DNA of 64,000 bases, taken from Zooshikella harenae (GTDB taxonomy: Bacteria; Pseudomonadota; Gammaproteobacteria; Pseudomonadales; Zooshikellaceae). Below the pieces are notes generated by a model. That model did no database searches. It saw only the letters and a list, made by a program, of their open reading frames with translations, and was not told the origin of the DNA. The translations under genes and the position numbers were made by a program. Numbering within the stretch: position 1 is the stretch's first letter; every line of letters starts with the position of its first letter. Of this stretch, positions 9,494 to 17,949 are shown piece by piece. The stretch spans positions 124,001 through 188,000 of the forward strand of contig NZ_JAGSOY010000001.1 in assembly GCF_018837975.1 (NCBI RefSeq), given 5' to 3'.

Positions 9494-9763
9494 ATAAATA
9501 GCATTTACTTATGAGTTATCTGTTATTAAGCATAGACCACTCTTTTGTCATACTTTACTAAAAGGCCATTAAGAAATGAGTGTTTACAAAAATTGTAATT
9601 TATTGAAAGATTAAGGCAGTATTACAGCCTAAAACAGTGAGCATAAGACTAAGCAGTTGCTCACCACTCAACCATGCTTTTTTGAAGGGTGTGTAAGGAA
9701 CAATAGAAACATCAATTTGAAAATAACAGCACTCATAAAATAAGGACAAGTAGACTCATATCC

Positions 9764-10495
9764 CTAATACAGTTTACTGTAAGTTTGACGTTTGAATTCA
9801 TTAAAGAAACTCATTATCCATTGGGCACAAACTTGGCTGTCCTCTTTATCACTAAAACTCGCTAATGCATTTTTCATTACCTGTTCAGGAACCACGTCTA
9901 TGCGACAAGTGAGTAAGTCTTTTCCATAAGCTTTTGAAAATTCAGGATGGCCTTGAATACCCAACATATTCTCTTTATATAGCGCCATATAGTTAGCACA
10001 AAAAGTACTCCCACCAATATGAGTTGCATCAGAGGGTAAGTGAATGACCTGATCCTGGTGACTCGCCACTAAGCTAAGGGTCGTTTGTGCAGGCTTCATC
10101 CAGCTCATTTTTAATAAAATATCATTCTGATAAATACCAACGCCCCACCCATTGTCAGCTTTTGCCACCTGACCGCCAAACGCCTGAGCCATTACCTGAT
10201 GACCAAAACAAATGCCCACGATAGGTATATTCGTTTCAGCTATTTGCAAAAAAAATGCTTCTAAGAGACGTATCCAAGGAAGGTCGTCATAAGCACTGAA
10301 GCGGCTACCTGTCGTAATATATCCATCACATGCAGTGACATGATCAGGAAACTCATTATTATGAACTTGATAAGTAGAAAACTCACAGGGAGACCCTACG
10401 TTTGAAAGTAACTGTTGAATCATTGAGGGATAGTTACCATGCTTACCGACTAGTTCAGGTCTCACATCATCACACTGTAATATACCCAGTTTCAT
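9764..10495 (-). CDS. Class I glutamine amidotransferase-like gamma-glutamyl hydrolase
   Basis: 243 residues; AGGA lies 9 bases before ATG 10495. The GATase1 triad is present: Cys96 in GICFGHQ, His183 and Glu185 in GHPEFS. As a stand-alone amidotransferase domain in an operon with a glutamine-synthetase-like ligase and two dehydrogenases, it most likely removes the gamma-glutamyl group at the end of the pathway, as PuuD does for gamma-glutamyl-GABA in putrescine breakdown (PuuD itself belongs to a related C26 fold). It is the last gene of the five-gene minus-strand operon, 19 bases after the iron alcohol dehydrogenase. Its exact substrate is inferred from neighbours. Confidence 0.75.
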   Translation of the reverse strand: MKLGILQCDDVRPELVGKHGNYPSMIQQLLSNVGSPCEFSTYQVHNNEFPDHVTACDGYITTGSRFSAYDDLPWIRLLEAFFLQIAETNIPIVGICFGHQVMAQAFGGQVAKADNGWGVGIYQNDILLKMSWMKPAQTTLSLVASHQDQVIHLPSDATHIGGSTFCANYMALYKENMLGIQGHPEFSKAYGKDLLTCRIDVVPEQVMKNALASFSDKEDSQVCAQWIMSFFNEFKRQTYSKLY

Positions 10496-10514
10496 TTCTA
10501 CTTATCCTTTATTT

Positions 10515-11711
10515 TTACAAAATTCCTTTAAGTGCATTGCTGCATAATAACTGATAATCCTCTACAGATAATAACTGTGGGTTTGTCGCAGCAGATGGAT
10601 CAACATTCGCCGCTTTACCCACAAAGGGTAAACAATCCTCATCAACGCCAACCTCTCCAAGTGTATGAGGAATCTCAAGTGACTCTCTTAAACGAAGAAC
10701 CCAATCAATAAGTACCGTAGAAGCAGACTGATTGGGTTGCTTTGACGTTAACTGAAGGTATGCAGTTAAACGCTGGAATAGGGTTTCACAGCAAATTGCA
10801 TTGGTATGCAAAACATAAGGCATCAATATAGCATTCAGCAGTCCATGATGAATATTATAATAAGCACCTAAAGGATGAGCGAGCGCATGCATTGCTCCCA
10901 AGCCAGCTTGAAAAGCTGTTGCCCCCATCATTGAAGCAGACAGCATATTCATTCTTGCGACAAGATTATTCGGCTGTTGATAGCTTAAGAATAAGTTTTC
11001 ATGAATTAAACGGATTCCTTCTAACGCAATACCTTTAGCCATTGGGTGATAGCCTGGAGTACATAGTGCCTCTAAATTATGTGCTAAGGCATCCATTCCC
11101 GTAGCCGCTGTTATTTTTGAAGGTAAATGAACTAATAATTCAGGATCAAGTATTACGCGTTTGGGCAGTAGCATTGGATGAAAAATGATGACTTTTTTCT
11201 TAGCTTCATTATTAGTAATAACTGCAGCTCGTCCTACTTCTGACCCTGTACCCGCTGTTGTTGGGATAGCGATAATGGGATGTATTTTTGAAGCATCCGC
11301 TAAAGTCCAGTTATCACCCACATCTTCCAGCTGCCATAATGAAAGATTCTCTTGATGCGCCATTAAAGCAATGGCTTTTGCAATATCTAATGCACTACCA
11401 CCACCAATAGCGATCACAGCATCGCGCCGACCTGCTCTAAACTGCTTAATGCCAGCAGCTACATGGACTTCACTTGGGTTTCCTAAAAACTGATCAAAGA
11501 TACTCAAGCCAGAAGACATATGTTTTATAGAACTAAGCTGCTCTATTAGCGACTGAATCTCAGCCATAGATCGTAATTGAGCGTCCACAACCCATAATGG
11601 ATTTTCTATACACAATTGATCGATACAAGACAAAAGATGCTGCCGAGAGCCTGGTCCTGCAATAATCGTAGTTGGATAGTTCCAGGTGTTGATAGAGGTC
11701 TCTGTTGCCAT
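10515..11711 (-). CDS. Iron-containing alcohol dehydrogenase
   Basis: 398 residues, group III iron-dependent alcohol dehydrogenase. The nucleotide-binding segment AIGGGSALDIAKAIA and the TTAGTGSEV loop are clear, and the metal ligands sit in GMDALAHNLEA (Asp, His), HALAHPLGA and IHHGLLNA (His). The start lies 4 bases after the aldehyde dehydrogenase stop, with GAGG inside the end of that gene, so translation is probably coupled. In this operon it replaces the amine oxidase PuuB of the putrescine route. The natural reading is oxidation of the alcohol group of a gamma-glutamylated amino-alcohol to an aldehyde, which the upstream aldehyde dehydrogenase then takes to the acid. The substrate is inferred. 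Confidence 0.85.
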   Translation of the reverse strand: MATETSINTWNYPTTIIAGPGSRQHLLSCIDQLCIENPLWVVDAQLRSMAEIQSLIEQLSSIKHMSSGLSIFDQFLGNPSEVHVAAGIKQFRAGRRDAVIAIGGGSALDIAKAIALMAHQENLSLWQLEDVGDNWTLADASKIHPIIAIPTTAGTGSEVGRAAVITNNEAKKKVIIFHPMLLPKRVILDPELLVHLPSKITAATGMDALAHNLEALCTPGYHPMAKGIALEGIRLIHENLFLSYQQPNNLVARMNMLSASMMGATAFQAGLGAMHALAHPLGAYYNIHHGLLNAILMPYVLHTNAICCETLFQRLTAYLQLTSKQPNQSASTVLIDWVLRLRESLEIPHTLGEVGVDEDCLPFVGKAANVDPSAATNPQLLSVEDYQLLCSNALKGIL

Positions 11712-11715
11712 ACCC

Positions 11716-13110
11716 TTAAGCCTCTGCGAGTTGTAGATTATAAGACTTAGGTTGTGTTAATTGATCATAGCCAAGAAGGGATAGTGTACAACCACGTCCA
11801 GAGTCCTTAACACCTGTCCAGGCTAAAGCAGGGTCAAGATAATCGCAACGATTCATAAATACAGTACCGGTTTCCAAACGCTCACCCAACGACTTAGCGA
11901 CATTAATGTCCTGTGTATAAATGGCTGCAGTTAAGCCATAGTCTGAATCATTCATCAGGTAAACAGCCTCGTCATCATTATCAACAAACATGATTCCTGC
12001 CACTGGACCAAACGATTCTTCGTTCATTATTGACATTGAATGGTTTACATTAACCAATAGTTGCGGAGCTAAATAAGGCGTACCGGGTTGTGATAAGGCA
12101 TATTTAAACTCATCAATAAGCATGGTTGCACCACAAGCTACCGCTTCTTTTATTTGTGAACGTACAGCAGTTGCGGCCTGTTTACTGATCATCGGTCCTA
12201 GGGTAGTTGCTAACTCATCAGGACGACCAAGGTTTAATGCTTTAACCCATTGGCAGGCTGCCTCAACAAAGTCATGGTAGACTGCTTTGTGCACATAAAT
12301 ACGCTCAATACCACAGCATGATTGTCCCGCATTAAAAAAAACTCCATCCATAACTGAAGCAACGGCTGTAGCTAGATCAGCATCTTCCCGGATATAAGCA
12401 GGATCTTTTCCTCCCAACTCAAGCCCAACCCCTTTAAAATACTGAGCAGAACTACTTGCTATTGAACGCCCTCCCGCGACTGAACCAGTAAAAGCCACAA
12501 AATTTATTGCTGGATGTTCAATAACTTGTTCACAACCTGCATGAGTTAAGTGTAAATACTGAAAAACACTATCTGGAAAACCAGCTTCCAGAAAAATTTC
12601 TACCAGTCGTTCAGCACATAAAGGGGTTTGAGTAGAATGCTTAATAATCACAGTATTACCCGCAACAAGCGCAGGAATTAATGTATTAATTGCAGTTAAA
12701 TAAGGATAATTCCATGGTGCAATTAATAACACCACACCCAATGGCTCCTTCTGGATATAACGAATACGGGTATGATTACCTGGAACCTGAATAGGGGCTA
12801 ATGCTGACTCAGCAATGCTTAACATATACTCTGCACGTTCAATAACACCATTAATTTCCCCTCCCGCATGTACAATGGGTCGCCCCATTTGCCAGCAAAT
12901 TTCTCGGGCTAATTGGTCTTGTTTTGTTTTTAATAATTCAATTGCTTGTGTACACAATTGCACACGCTGTGTAAGCGGTACATTTTTCCAATAGATGTGA
13001 GCCTTTTGTGCTTCTTCCAAGGCAGTTTGTATCTGCTCACCTGTCGCATATTCTCTTTCAACATAAATAGAGTTATCCACAGGACTTATGGTTTGGAATT
13101 GTGTAGACAT
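11716..13110 (-). CDS. NAD(P)-dependent aldehyde dehydrogenase
   Basis: 464 residues from ATG 13110; AAGGA ends 9 bases upstream, whereas the earlier ATG at 13119 abuts it directly. The superfamily landmarks are present in order: PWNYPYLTAIN, FTGSVAGGRSI, LELGGKDP (general base Glu), NAGQSCCGIERI (nucleophile Cys) and NEESFGPV. It belongs to the broad succinate-semialdehyde/aldehyde group. Between the glutamine-synthetase-like gene (60 bases upstream) and the iron alcohol dehydrogenase (4 bases downstream) it probably oxidises a gamma-glutamylated aldehyde. The 60-base gap carries TATACCCATAACGAAGG on its minus strand, similar to the dispersed repeat end. Confidence 0.85.
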   Translation of the reverse strand: MSTQFQTISPVDNSIYVEREYATGEQIQTALEEAQKAHIYWKNVPLTQRVQLCTQAIELLKTKQDQLAREICWQMGRPIVHAGGEINGVIERAEYMLSIAESALAPIQVPGNHTRIRYIQKEPLGVVLLIAPWNYPYLTAINTLIPALVAGNTVIIKHSTQTPLCAERLVEIFLEAGFPDSVFQYLHLTHAGCEQVIEHPAINFVAFTGSVAGGRSIASSSAQYFKGVGLELGGKDPAYIREDADLATAVASVMDGVFFNAGQSCCGIERIYVHKAVYHDFVEAACQWVKALNLGRPDELATTLGPMISKQAATAVRSQIKEAVACGATMLIDEFKYALSQPGTPYLAPQLLVNVNHSMSIMNEESFGPVAGIMFVDNDDEAVYLMNDSDYGLTAAIYTQDINVAKSLGERLETGTVFMNRCDYLDPALAWTGVKDSGRGCTLSLLGYDQLTQPKSYNLQLAEA

Positions 13111-13170
13111 AATGTGCATTCCTTGCTGTGGTATATATCCTTCGTTATGGGTATAGATTAAAAGTTCTGT

Positions 13171-14523
13171 CTAGATGATTTCAAAATACCGATCCAGCTC
13201 CCAACTCGATATATGCTTCCTAAACTGTCTGACTTCCCACTCTCGGGTATTCACAAAGTGCGATACAAACTCTTCGCCTAAAAAAGTTTTTGCTACCATT
13301 GATTCCTTAAGACGCTGACTGGCATCCCATAAGTTATTAGGCAATACAAGTGAATCATCTTTGAGGGCATAGGCATTTCCTTTAACAGCAGTAGACGGTT
13401 CTATCTGTTGTTGAATGCCCCACAATCCAGCAGCCAGCACAGCCGCTAACACTAAATAAGGATTTGCATCAGCACCAGGCAAACGATGCTCCACTCGCTG
13501 GCTATATTCATTACCAGGAATTACCCGTAGTGCTGTTGTTCGATTTTCGACTCCCCACGTTGCATGAGTTGGAGCCCAATAATCAGGTATAAGTCGGCGA
13601 TAACTGTTTATTGTTGGAGCCATCATTGCAGTAAATTCAGGCATGAGCTGCTGCAAACCCGCCACAAAATACTGTTGTATTTTGCTCATATGATGCGTCT
13701 CACTTGCGTCAAAAAACAATGGTTTCCCTGTTTTTTTAGAGCGCAGTGATACATGTAAATGTCCACTTTGACCAGGAAACTCAGGAGACCACTTTGCCAT
13801 AAATGTAGCCATCAACCCCCGTCGTTGGGCAAACACTTTTGTAAAAGTTTTAAATAAAGCTGCTTGGTCTGCAGCTTTTAAACCTTCGCAATACGCTAAG
13901 GCAGCCTCAATGACACCTGGACCCGTTTCAGTGTGGATACCTTCAATAGGAAACTGCATTGTTTCCGCTAACGACAATAACTCATGATATAATTCGGCAT
14001 GAACAGAATTTCTAATAATTGAATAACCAAAGTGGTCTGGCGTAAAAGGTCTCAATTCAGCAAACTTTTTATCTCTTACTGAGTCAGCATTTTCTGCAAA
14101 CATAAAAAACTCATATTCAAACGCAGCATAAACATCAATATCCATTTGTCCTGCTTGCTGTAAAACTCGCTGTAATACTTGTCTTGGGCAGACCCCTGCT
14201 GACTTACCGACAAACTGACATAAAAATAAAGGTAGATTATTTTCAAAAGGAATGGTACGCACTGTTTCAGGAAGTATCTGTAATGCGGCATCTGGATATC
14301 CAGTATGCCAACCGGTGTGCTGTACATTATCATAAAGTTGATCTTTGCTATCCCAACCTAATACGACGTCACAAAAATTGAAGCCATTCTCTAATGCGCT
14401 TATAAATTTCTTTTTACTTAAATATTTCCCTAACATAATACCATCAATATCAAACACACCGACTTTGATATGTGATGCAGGGTGATTATTTATCATTTGT
14501 TTGGCATTTTTTAAACTATCCAT
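13171..14523 (-). CDS. Glutamine-synthetase-like gamma-glutamyl-amine ligase
   Basis: 450 residues, AAGGA 7 bases before ATG 14523. The glutamine synthetase fold is clear: FDIDGIMLGKYLS N-terminal beta-grasp, FEYEFF and HTETGPGVIEAAL (metal-binding Glu), GHLHVSL, NSYRRLIPDYWAPTHATWG and EHRLPGADANPYL. The N-terminal form and the YWAPTHATWG segment place it with the catabolic, non-housekeeping ligases (PuuA, GlnA3/GlnA4 and related types) that attach glutamate to amines with ATP. The adenylylation tyrosine context of GlnA-I is not evident. Next to an ethanolamine-type permease, an alcohol and an aldehyde dehydrogenase and an amidotransferase, the likely substrate is an amino-alcohol such as ethanolamine, though putrescine remains possible. 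Confidence 0.8.
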   Translation of the reverse strand: MDSLKNAKQMINNHPASHIKVGVFDIDGIMLGKYLSKKKFISALENGFNFCDVVLGWDSKDQLYDNVQHTGWHTGYPDAALQILPETVRTIPFENNLPLFLCQFVGKSAGVCPRQVLQRVLQQAGQMDIDVYAAFEYEFFMFAENADSVRDKKFAELRPFTPDHFGYSIIRNSVHAELYHELLSLAETMQFPIEGIHTETGPGVIEAALAYCEGLKAADQAALFKTFTKVFAQRRGLMATFMAKWSPEFPGQSGHLHVSLRSKKTGKPLFFDASETHHMSKIQQYFVAGLQQLMPEFTAMMAPTINSYRRLIPDYWAPTHATWGVENRTTALRVIPGNEYSQRVEHRLPGADANPYLVLAAVLAAGLWGIQQQIEPSTAVKGNAYALKDDSLVLPNNLWDASQRLKESMVAKTFLGEEFVSHFVNTREWEVRQFRKHISSWELDRYFEII

Positions 14524-14654
14524 GTTACATCCTTGTCATCATACACACGTATTTTCCTCTTCATGAGAATTACTCTAAAATAGTCACTTTTTATGAAAGA
14601 AAATAGTGCAAAGCTAACACAGCTATCACTGTAAAAATGCATTTCAGAGGACCC

Positions 14655-16091
14655 TTAAGAGTAGATCTGCTTCTCAGCCTTACTCACTACAGCAAACTCT
14701 TCCTCAGGTGCTGATGCAACTAAATGAAAGCGACTATACAAAGCAAAATACAAAATCATAATTCCAAAAAATATTGCTGCCCAACATGCAGCAACAATAT
14801 TTGCAAGAAACGTACTCATAAACGCGACAATTGCCAAAATTAAAGCAACCCAAGAAGTTACAGCACCGCCAGGCGTCACAAACTTTGACTTTTTACTTGA
14901 TGGTCTTTTCCGTAATAACAAATGAGAAATACACATCATAATATAAGATAATGTTGCCCCAAACACCGCCATGGTAATTAACAAGTCTCCTTCCCCCGTC
15001 AACGATAATAAGAAACCAAATACGCCTGGAATTATTAACGCTAAAACGGGTACTTTTCTACGAGATGTTAATGACAAACTTTTGGGTAAATAACCTGCAC
15101 GAGAGAGGGCAAATATTTGTCTCGAGTAACCATAGGTAATTGAGAAAAAACTAGCTATTAAACCTGCCAAACCTGCAATATTAACAAATAATGCTGCACT
15201 TGATGATTCACCATGAACGCTCTGAATAGCTCCGACTAATGGTGCCGTATGGTTTTGCATGTTGGCGGAACCGGCAACGCCAGGCACTAAAAACAAAACA
15301 AAAAAAGCAATAATAATTAAAATAGTCATCGCATAGATAATACTTTTAGGTATATCTTTATGGGGCGTATGCGCTTCCTCAGCAGCTAATGGAACACCTT
15401 CAACGGCTAAAAAAAACCAAATGGCAAAGGGTATTGCTTCCCAAATACCCATAAAACCATGGGGTAAAAAGAGATTTGCACCTAATGCGGCCTCACTGAC
15501 AGGTATATCAAAAAGATTCTGAACATTAAAATGAGGTAGAAGACTTACAACTAATACAGCTATGGCAACAACGGCAGTTCCTGTAATCACAAACATTAAT
15601 TTGAAGGCTTCACCTACCCCTAATAAGTGTATCCCTACAAATACCGCATAAAATAGAAAATATATAAGTGGCCCATCAATCCCGACCAAAGAGTTCATAT
15701 ATCCACCAATAAATACCGCTATTGCTGCGGGGGCAATAGCATACTCCAAAATAATCGCTGTGCCCGTGATATACCCTCCCCAAGGCCCTAAAGCACAACG
15801 TGAAAAACCATAACCACCACCCGCTGTAGGCAACGTAGATGACATCTCAGCCAAGCAAAATACCAGCAATAAATACATAATTGCCATTAATATGGTTGCT
15901 ATCAGTAAACCACCAAAACCACCCAGTGCTAAGCCAAAGTTCCACCCAGAAAAGTCGCCAGAGATAACATAAGAAACCCCTAAGAAGGTCAGTAAAAACC
16001 AGCCTACAGCCCCTTGCTTTAATTGACGCTTGCTTAAATAGTTTTCATCAGCCGTAGAGACGGATGATACGTCTGAGTCTGTGCTAACCAT
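14655..16091 (-). CDS. APC-family permease, ethanolamine-permease-like
   Basis: 478 residues with about twelve hydrophobic segments, an amino acid-polyamine-organocation permease. The segments AIPFAIWFFLAVEGVPLAAEEA and YGYSRQIFALSRAGYLPKSL match what I recall of the ethanolamine permease Eat of Pseudomonas and relatives; YVISGDFSGWNFG near the N-terminus also fits. It is first in the operon, 131 bases upstream of the ligase gene, and would import the amine that the following enzymes degrade. The ribosome site before ATG 16091 is weak (AGGG about 13 bases upstream). Confidence 0.8.
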   Translation of the reverse strand: MVSTDSDVSSVSTADENYLSKRQLKQGAVGWFLLTFLGVSYVISGDFSGWNFGLALGGFGGLLIATILMAIMYLLLVFCLAEMSSTLPTAGGGYGFSRCALGPWGGYITGTAIILEYAIAPAAIAVFIGGYMNSLVGIDGPLIYFLFYAVFVGIHLLGVGEAFKLMFVITGTAVVAIAVLVVSLLPHFNVQNLFDIPVSEAALGANLFLPHGFMGIWEAIPFAIWFFLAVEGVPLAAEEAHTPHKDIPKSIIYAMTILIIIAFFVLFLVPGVAGSANMQNHTAPLVGAIQSVHGESSSAALFVNIAGLAGLIASFFSITYGYSRQIFALSRAGYLPKSLSLTSRRKVPVLALIIPGVFGFLLSLTGEGDLLITMAVFGATLSYIMMCISHLLLRKRPSSKKSKFVTPGGAVTSWVALILAIVAFMSTFLANIVAACWAAIFFGIMILYFALYSRFHLVASAPEEEFAVVSKAEKQIYS

Positions 16092-16556
16092 GCCTGCGTT
16101 TTTCCCTATCTTTTTATTCTACTCTTTACAATGAGTAAGTTATTTTTATATTGCCATCCTGGCTGCCATCGAATTGAATATGCTCTTTGTTATGCATATA
16201 CAACATTTTGTATTTGTAACGGGTATAGGAAAGTATTGTCAACAAATTGCTATAAATGATCAATGACTTTTTCATATTTCAACTATACCCTTCACGCATC
16301 ATTTTTAGGGTTTGTTGTCAGCGCTCTTGACCACCAAGGATGGTGGGAATCCAGTTTATGCAGGAGTTTTAACGGCCGCACCCTTGTGCCCAAGGGGTAT
16401 AAAAACCCTACGTTTTAGGTATATTTATCCTTAACTAAGATAAATAGCGGTCTAAGAAAGGGGGTTTGTGGCATCAAAAACAGGAATGACCAAGCTTTCC
16501 CACAATCATTGAAGTGAGTCATGATGACGGCAGAGAAAGCTTTTATGTTATTTATA
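16092..16556. other. Intergenic region with promoter side of the amine operon and a dispersed repeat
   Basis: Upstream of the permease on one side and downstream of the GH114 gene on the other. It holds the repeat copy at 16286-16399. The remainder has no supported gene. Confidence 0.6.
16286..16399. repeat. Dispersed palindromic repeat, copy 2, lacking the ERIC-like core
   Basis: Inverted relative to the copy at 4796-4965. On the minus strand it reads TACCC ... GCGGCCGTTAAAACTCCTGCAT ... CACCATCCTTGG ... GCGCTGACAACAAA ... AAAAATGAT ... GGGTA, matching copy 1 except that about 50 bases containing the ERIC-like core are missing between GCGGCCGT and CTCCTGCAT. Confidence 0.8.
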
Positions 16557-17486
16557 TTACTTACAGATTACAACTTGTTTACCATCGAGACCGGTGTTTT
16601 TTTTCCAAAGGGAAGCAATATTCTGGCTTTTAAAGTAAGGGCATGCTGTTTTTTCGTATTCCGTTTTACTTAAACCATCAGCATCACCATATTCCTGACT
16701 AAACACCGCTTTATTCTTTTTCAAGAAAGTTGATTCATATTGTACACATTCATTATCATACGCAAAACACTGTTCATTAACTGCAAAATCAAAGAAATCA
16801 ACAAGTTCTCCCACTTGCTGCATATCATTTTTCAATGCAACAGCCAACTGATATTTATGTGCTGTACTCGCTAGCCATTTATTATACTTCAATTGGTCTT
16901 CATATTTGATAAAGCCCTTGGTCTCACTGGTATTTTCGAAACCATCAACATTATCAGGCTCAACAGCATCACAACCAGCTTCTTTTGCAAGTTTGATTCT
17001 GTCTTCTATTATACTTTTTATTGTCACCAATGCTTTTGAATCACCAATATTCAACCAGGTTTCATCTGGCCAATCATCCATGTCGCCATTGGGAATCAAT
17101 GTTTCTTTGGTAAAACGTTTAGCATCACTTCGCCACTTTTCATAAGTACCCACACTAAAATAACAAACAACTTTTTTACCTTGTTTCTTAAACTGATGAA
17201 TCTTACTATTTTGGCCACCTTCACTGGCATCAAACAAGTCAATGTCCACAACATCAGAATCTATGTCGGTAGACATTGTGTCGCTGTTTTCAATCTGCCA
17301 CCACCAGGTTAAGCCAGGTTTTGGCTGCCACCATGTTTTAGTTGGCTTACCCATAATATCATCGTACGAATCTGTTATAATAACAGCATCTGAGTCGTCA
17401 TATACTTTACCTGGCTGTGCATTACACACTGTGGACATCATACATATAATTAAACCACCGTATAATGTTTGCTTGTAACCCTTCAT
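16557..17486 (-). CDS. Secreted GH114 endo-alpha-1,4-polygalactosaminidase
   Basis: 309 residues from ATG 17486 with GAGGG 6 bases upstream; the TTG two codons earlier is less likely. A signal peptide (YKQTLYGGLIICMMSTVCNAQ) precedes the GH114 domain: WWWQIENSDTM, DIDLFDASE, GKKVVCYFSVGTYEKWRSDA, AKEAGCDAVEPDNVDGFENT, ALKNDMQQ and FFDFAVNEQCF. Acidic residues in EPDNVDG and in FAVNEQC are the expected catalytic region. GH114 enzymes cut alpha-1,4-linked galactosamine polymers such as those in fungal and bacterial biofilm matrix. It is a single transcription unit; paired cysteines fit a secreted enzyme. Confidence 0.85.
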   Translation of the reverse strand: MKGYKQTLYGGLIICMMSTVCNAQPGKVYDDSDAVIITDSYDDIMGKPTKTWWQPKPGLTWWWQIENSDTMSTDIDSDVVDIDLFDASEGGQNSKIHQFKKQGKKVVCYFSVGTYEKWRSDAKRFTKETLIPNGDMDDWPDETWLNIGDSKALVTIKSIIEDRIKLAKEAGCDAVEPDNVDGFENTSETKGFIKYEDQLKYNKWLASTAHKYQLAVALKNDMQQVGELVDFFDFAVNEQCFAYDNECVQYESTFLKKNKAVFSQEYGDADGLSKTEYEKTACPYFKSQNIASLWKKNTGLDGKQVVICK

Positions 17487-17524
17487 ACCCAACCCTCAGC
17501 CTAAACTTCAAATATTTTTGTTAT

Positions 17525-17562
17525 GGGCACCTCTAGAAATGCACTATTTTTTAGAGGTGCCC
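17525..17562. terminator. Strong palindromic stem-loop, probable terminator
   Basis: Perfect 11-bp stem GGGCACCTCTA / TAGAGGTGCCC around a loop containing AATGCAC and a T run, between the GspE-like gene and the GH114 gene (both minus strand). Similar in design and sequence to the stem-loop at 35848-35886, including the TGCA in the loop. Confidence 0.65.
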
Positions 17563-17949
17563 TTGAGTTTGTGACAACCTAACTACATTATTTTTTATAC
17601 TTATTATCAAAAATTAGTTTTGATTGTTAATTCGTTATTTATTTCTCATTTTACAACCAAACAAAAGAGAACCTTACCCTCAACTGAGGCTATATTAATA
17701 AAACTATAACTTCTATTTATTTATAGAGTTAATTCTATCCAAATATTCATATGATATATATGATAACTAATTCATATAACTCTATTTGAAAGGCAAAAAT
17801 GGGAATATAGTCAATGATAAACACCAAAAATGATGTTTAATGTGTTGTGCGCAACACTCAGTTGTGCATTGAGTATACTGTGTATGAGAGATACCTATAA
17901 CAGTTTTTCATTGCTATCATGTAGCATGCTTATAATTATAGTGAAAAAA
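17563..17949. other. AT-rich intergenic region
   Basis: No gene seen. A short palindrome GTGTTG-TGCG-CAACAC lies around 17840-17856. Confidence 0.4.
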
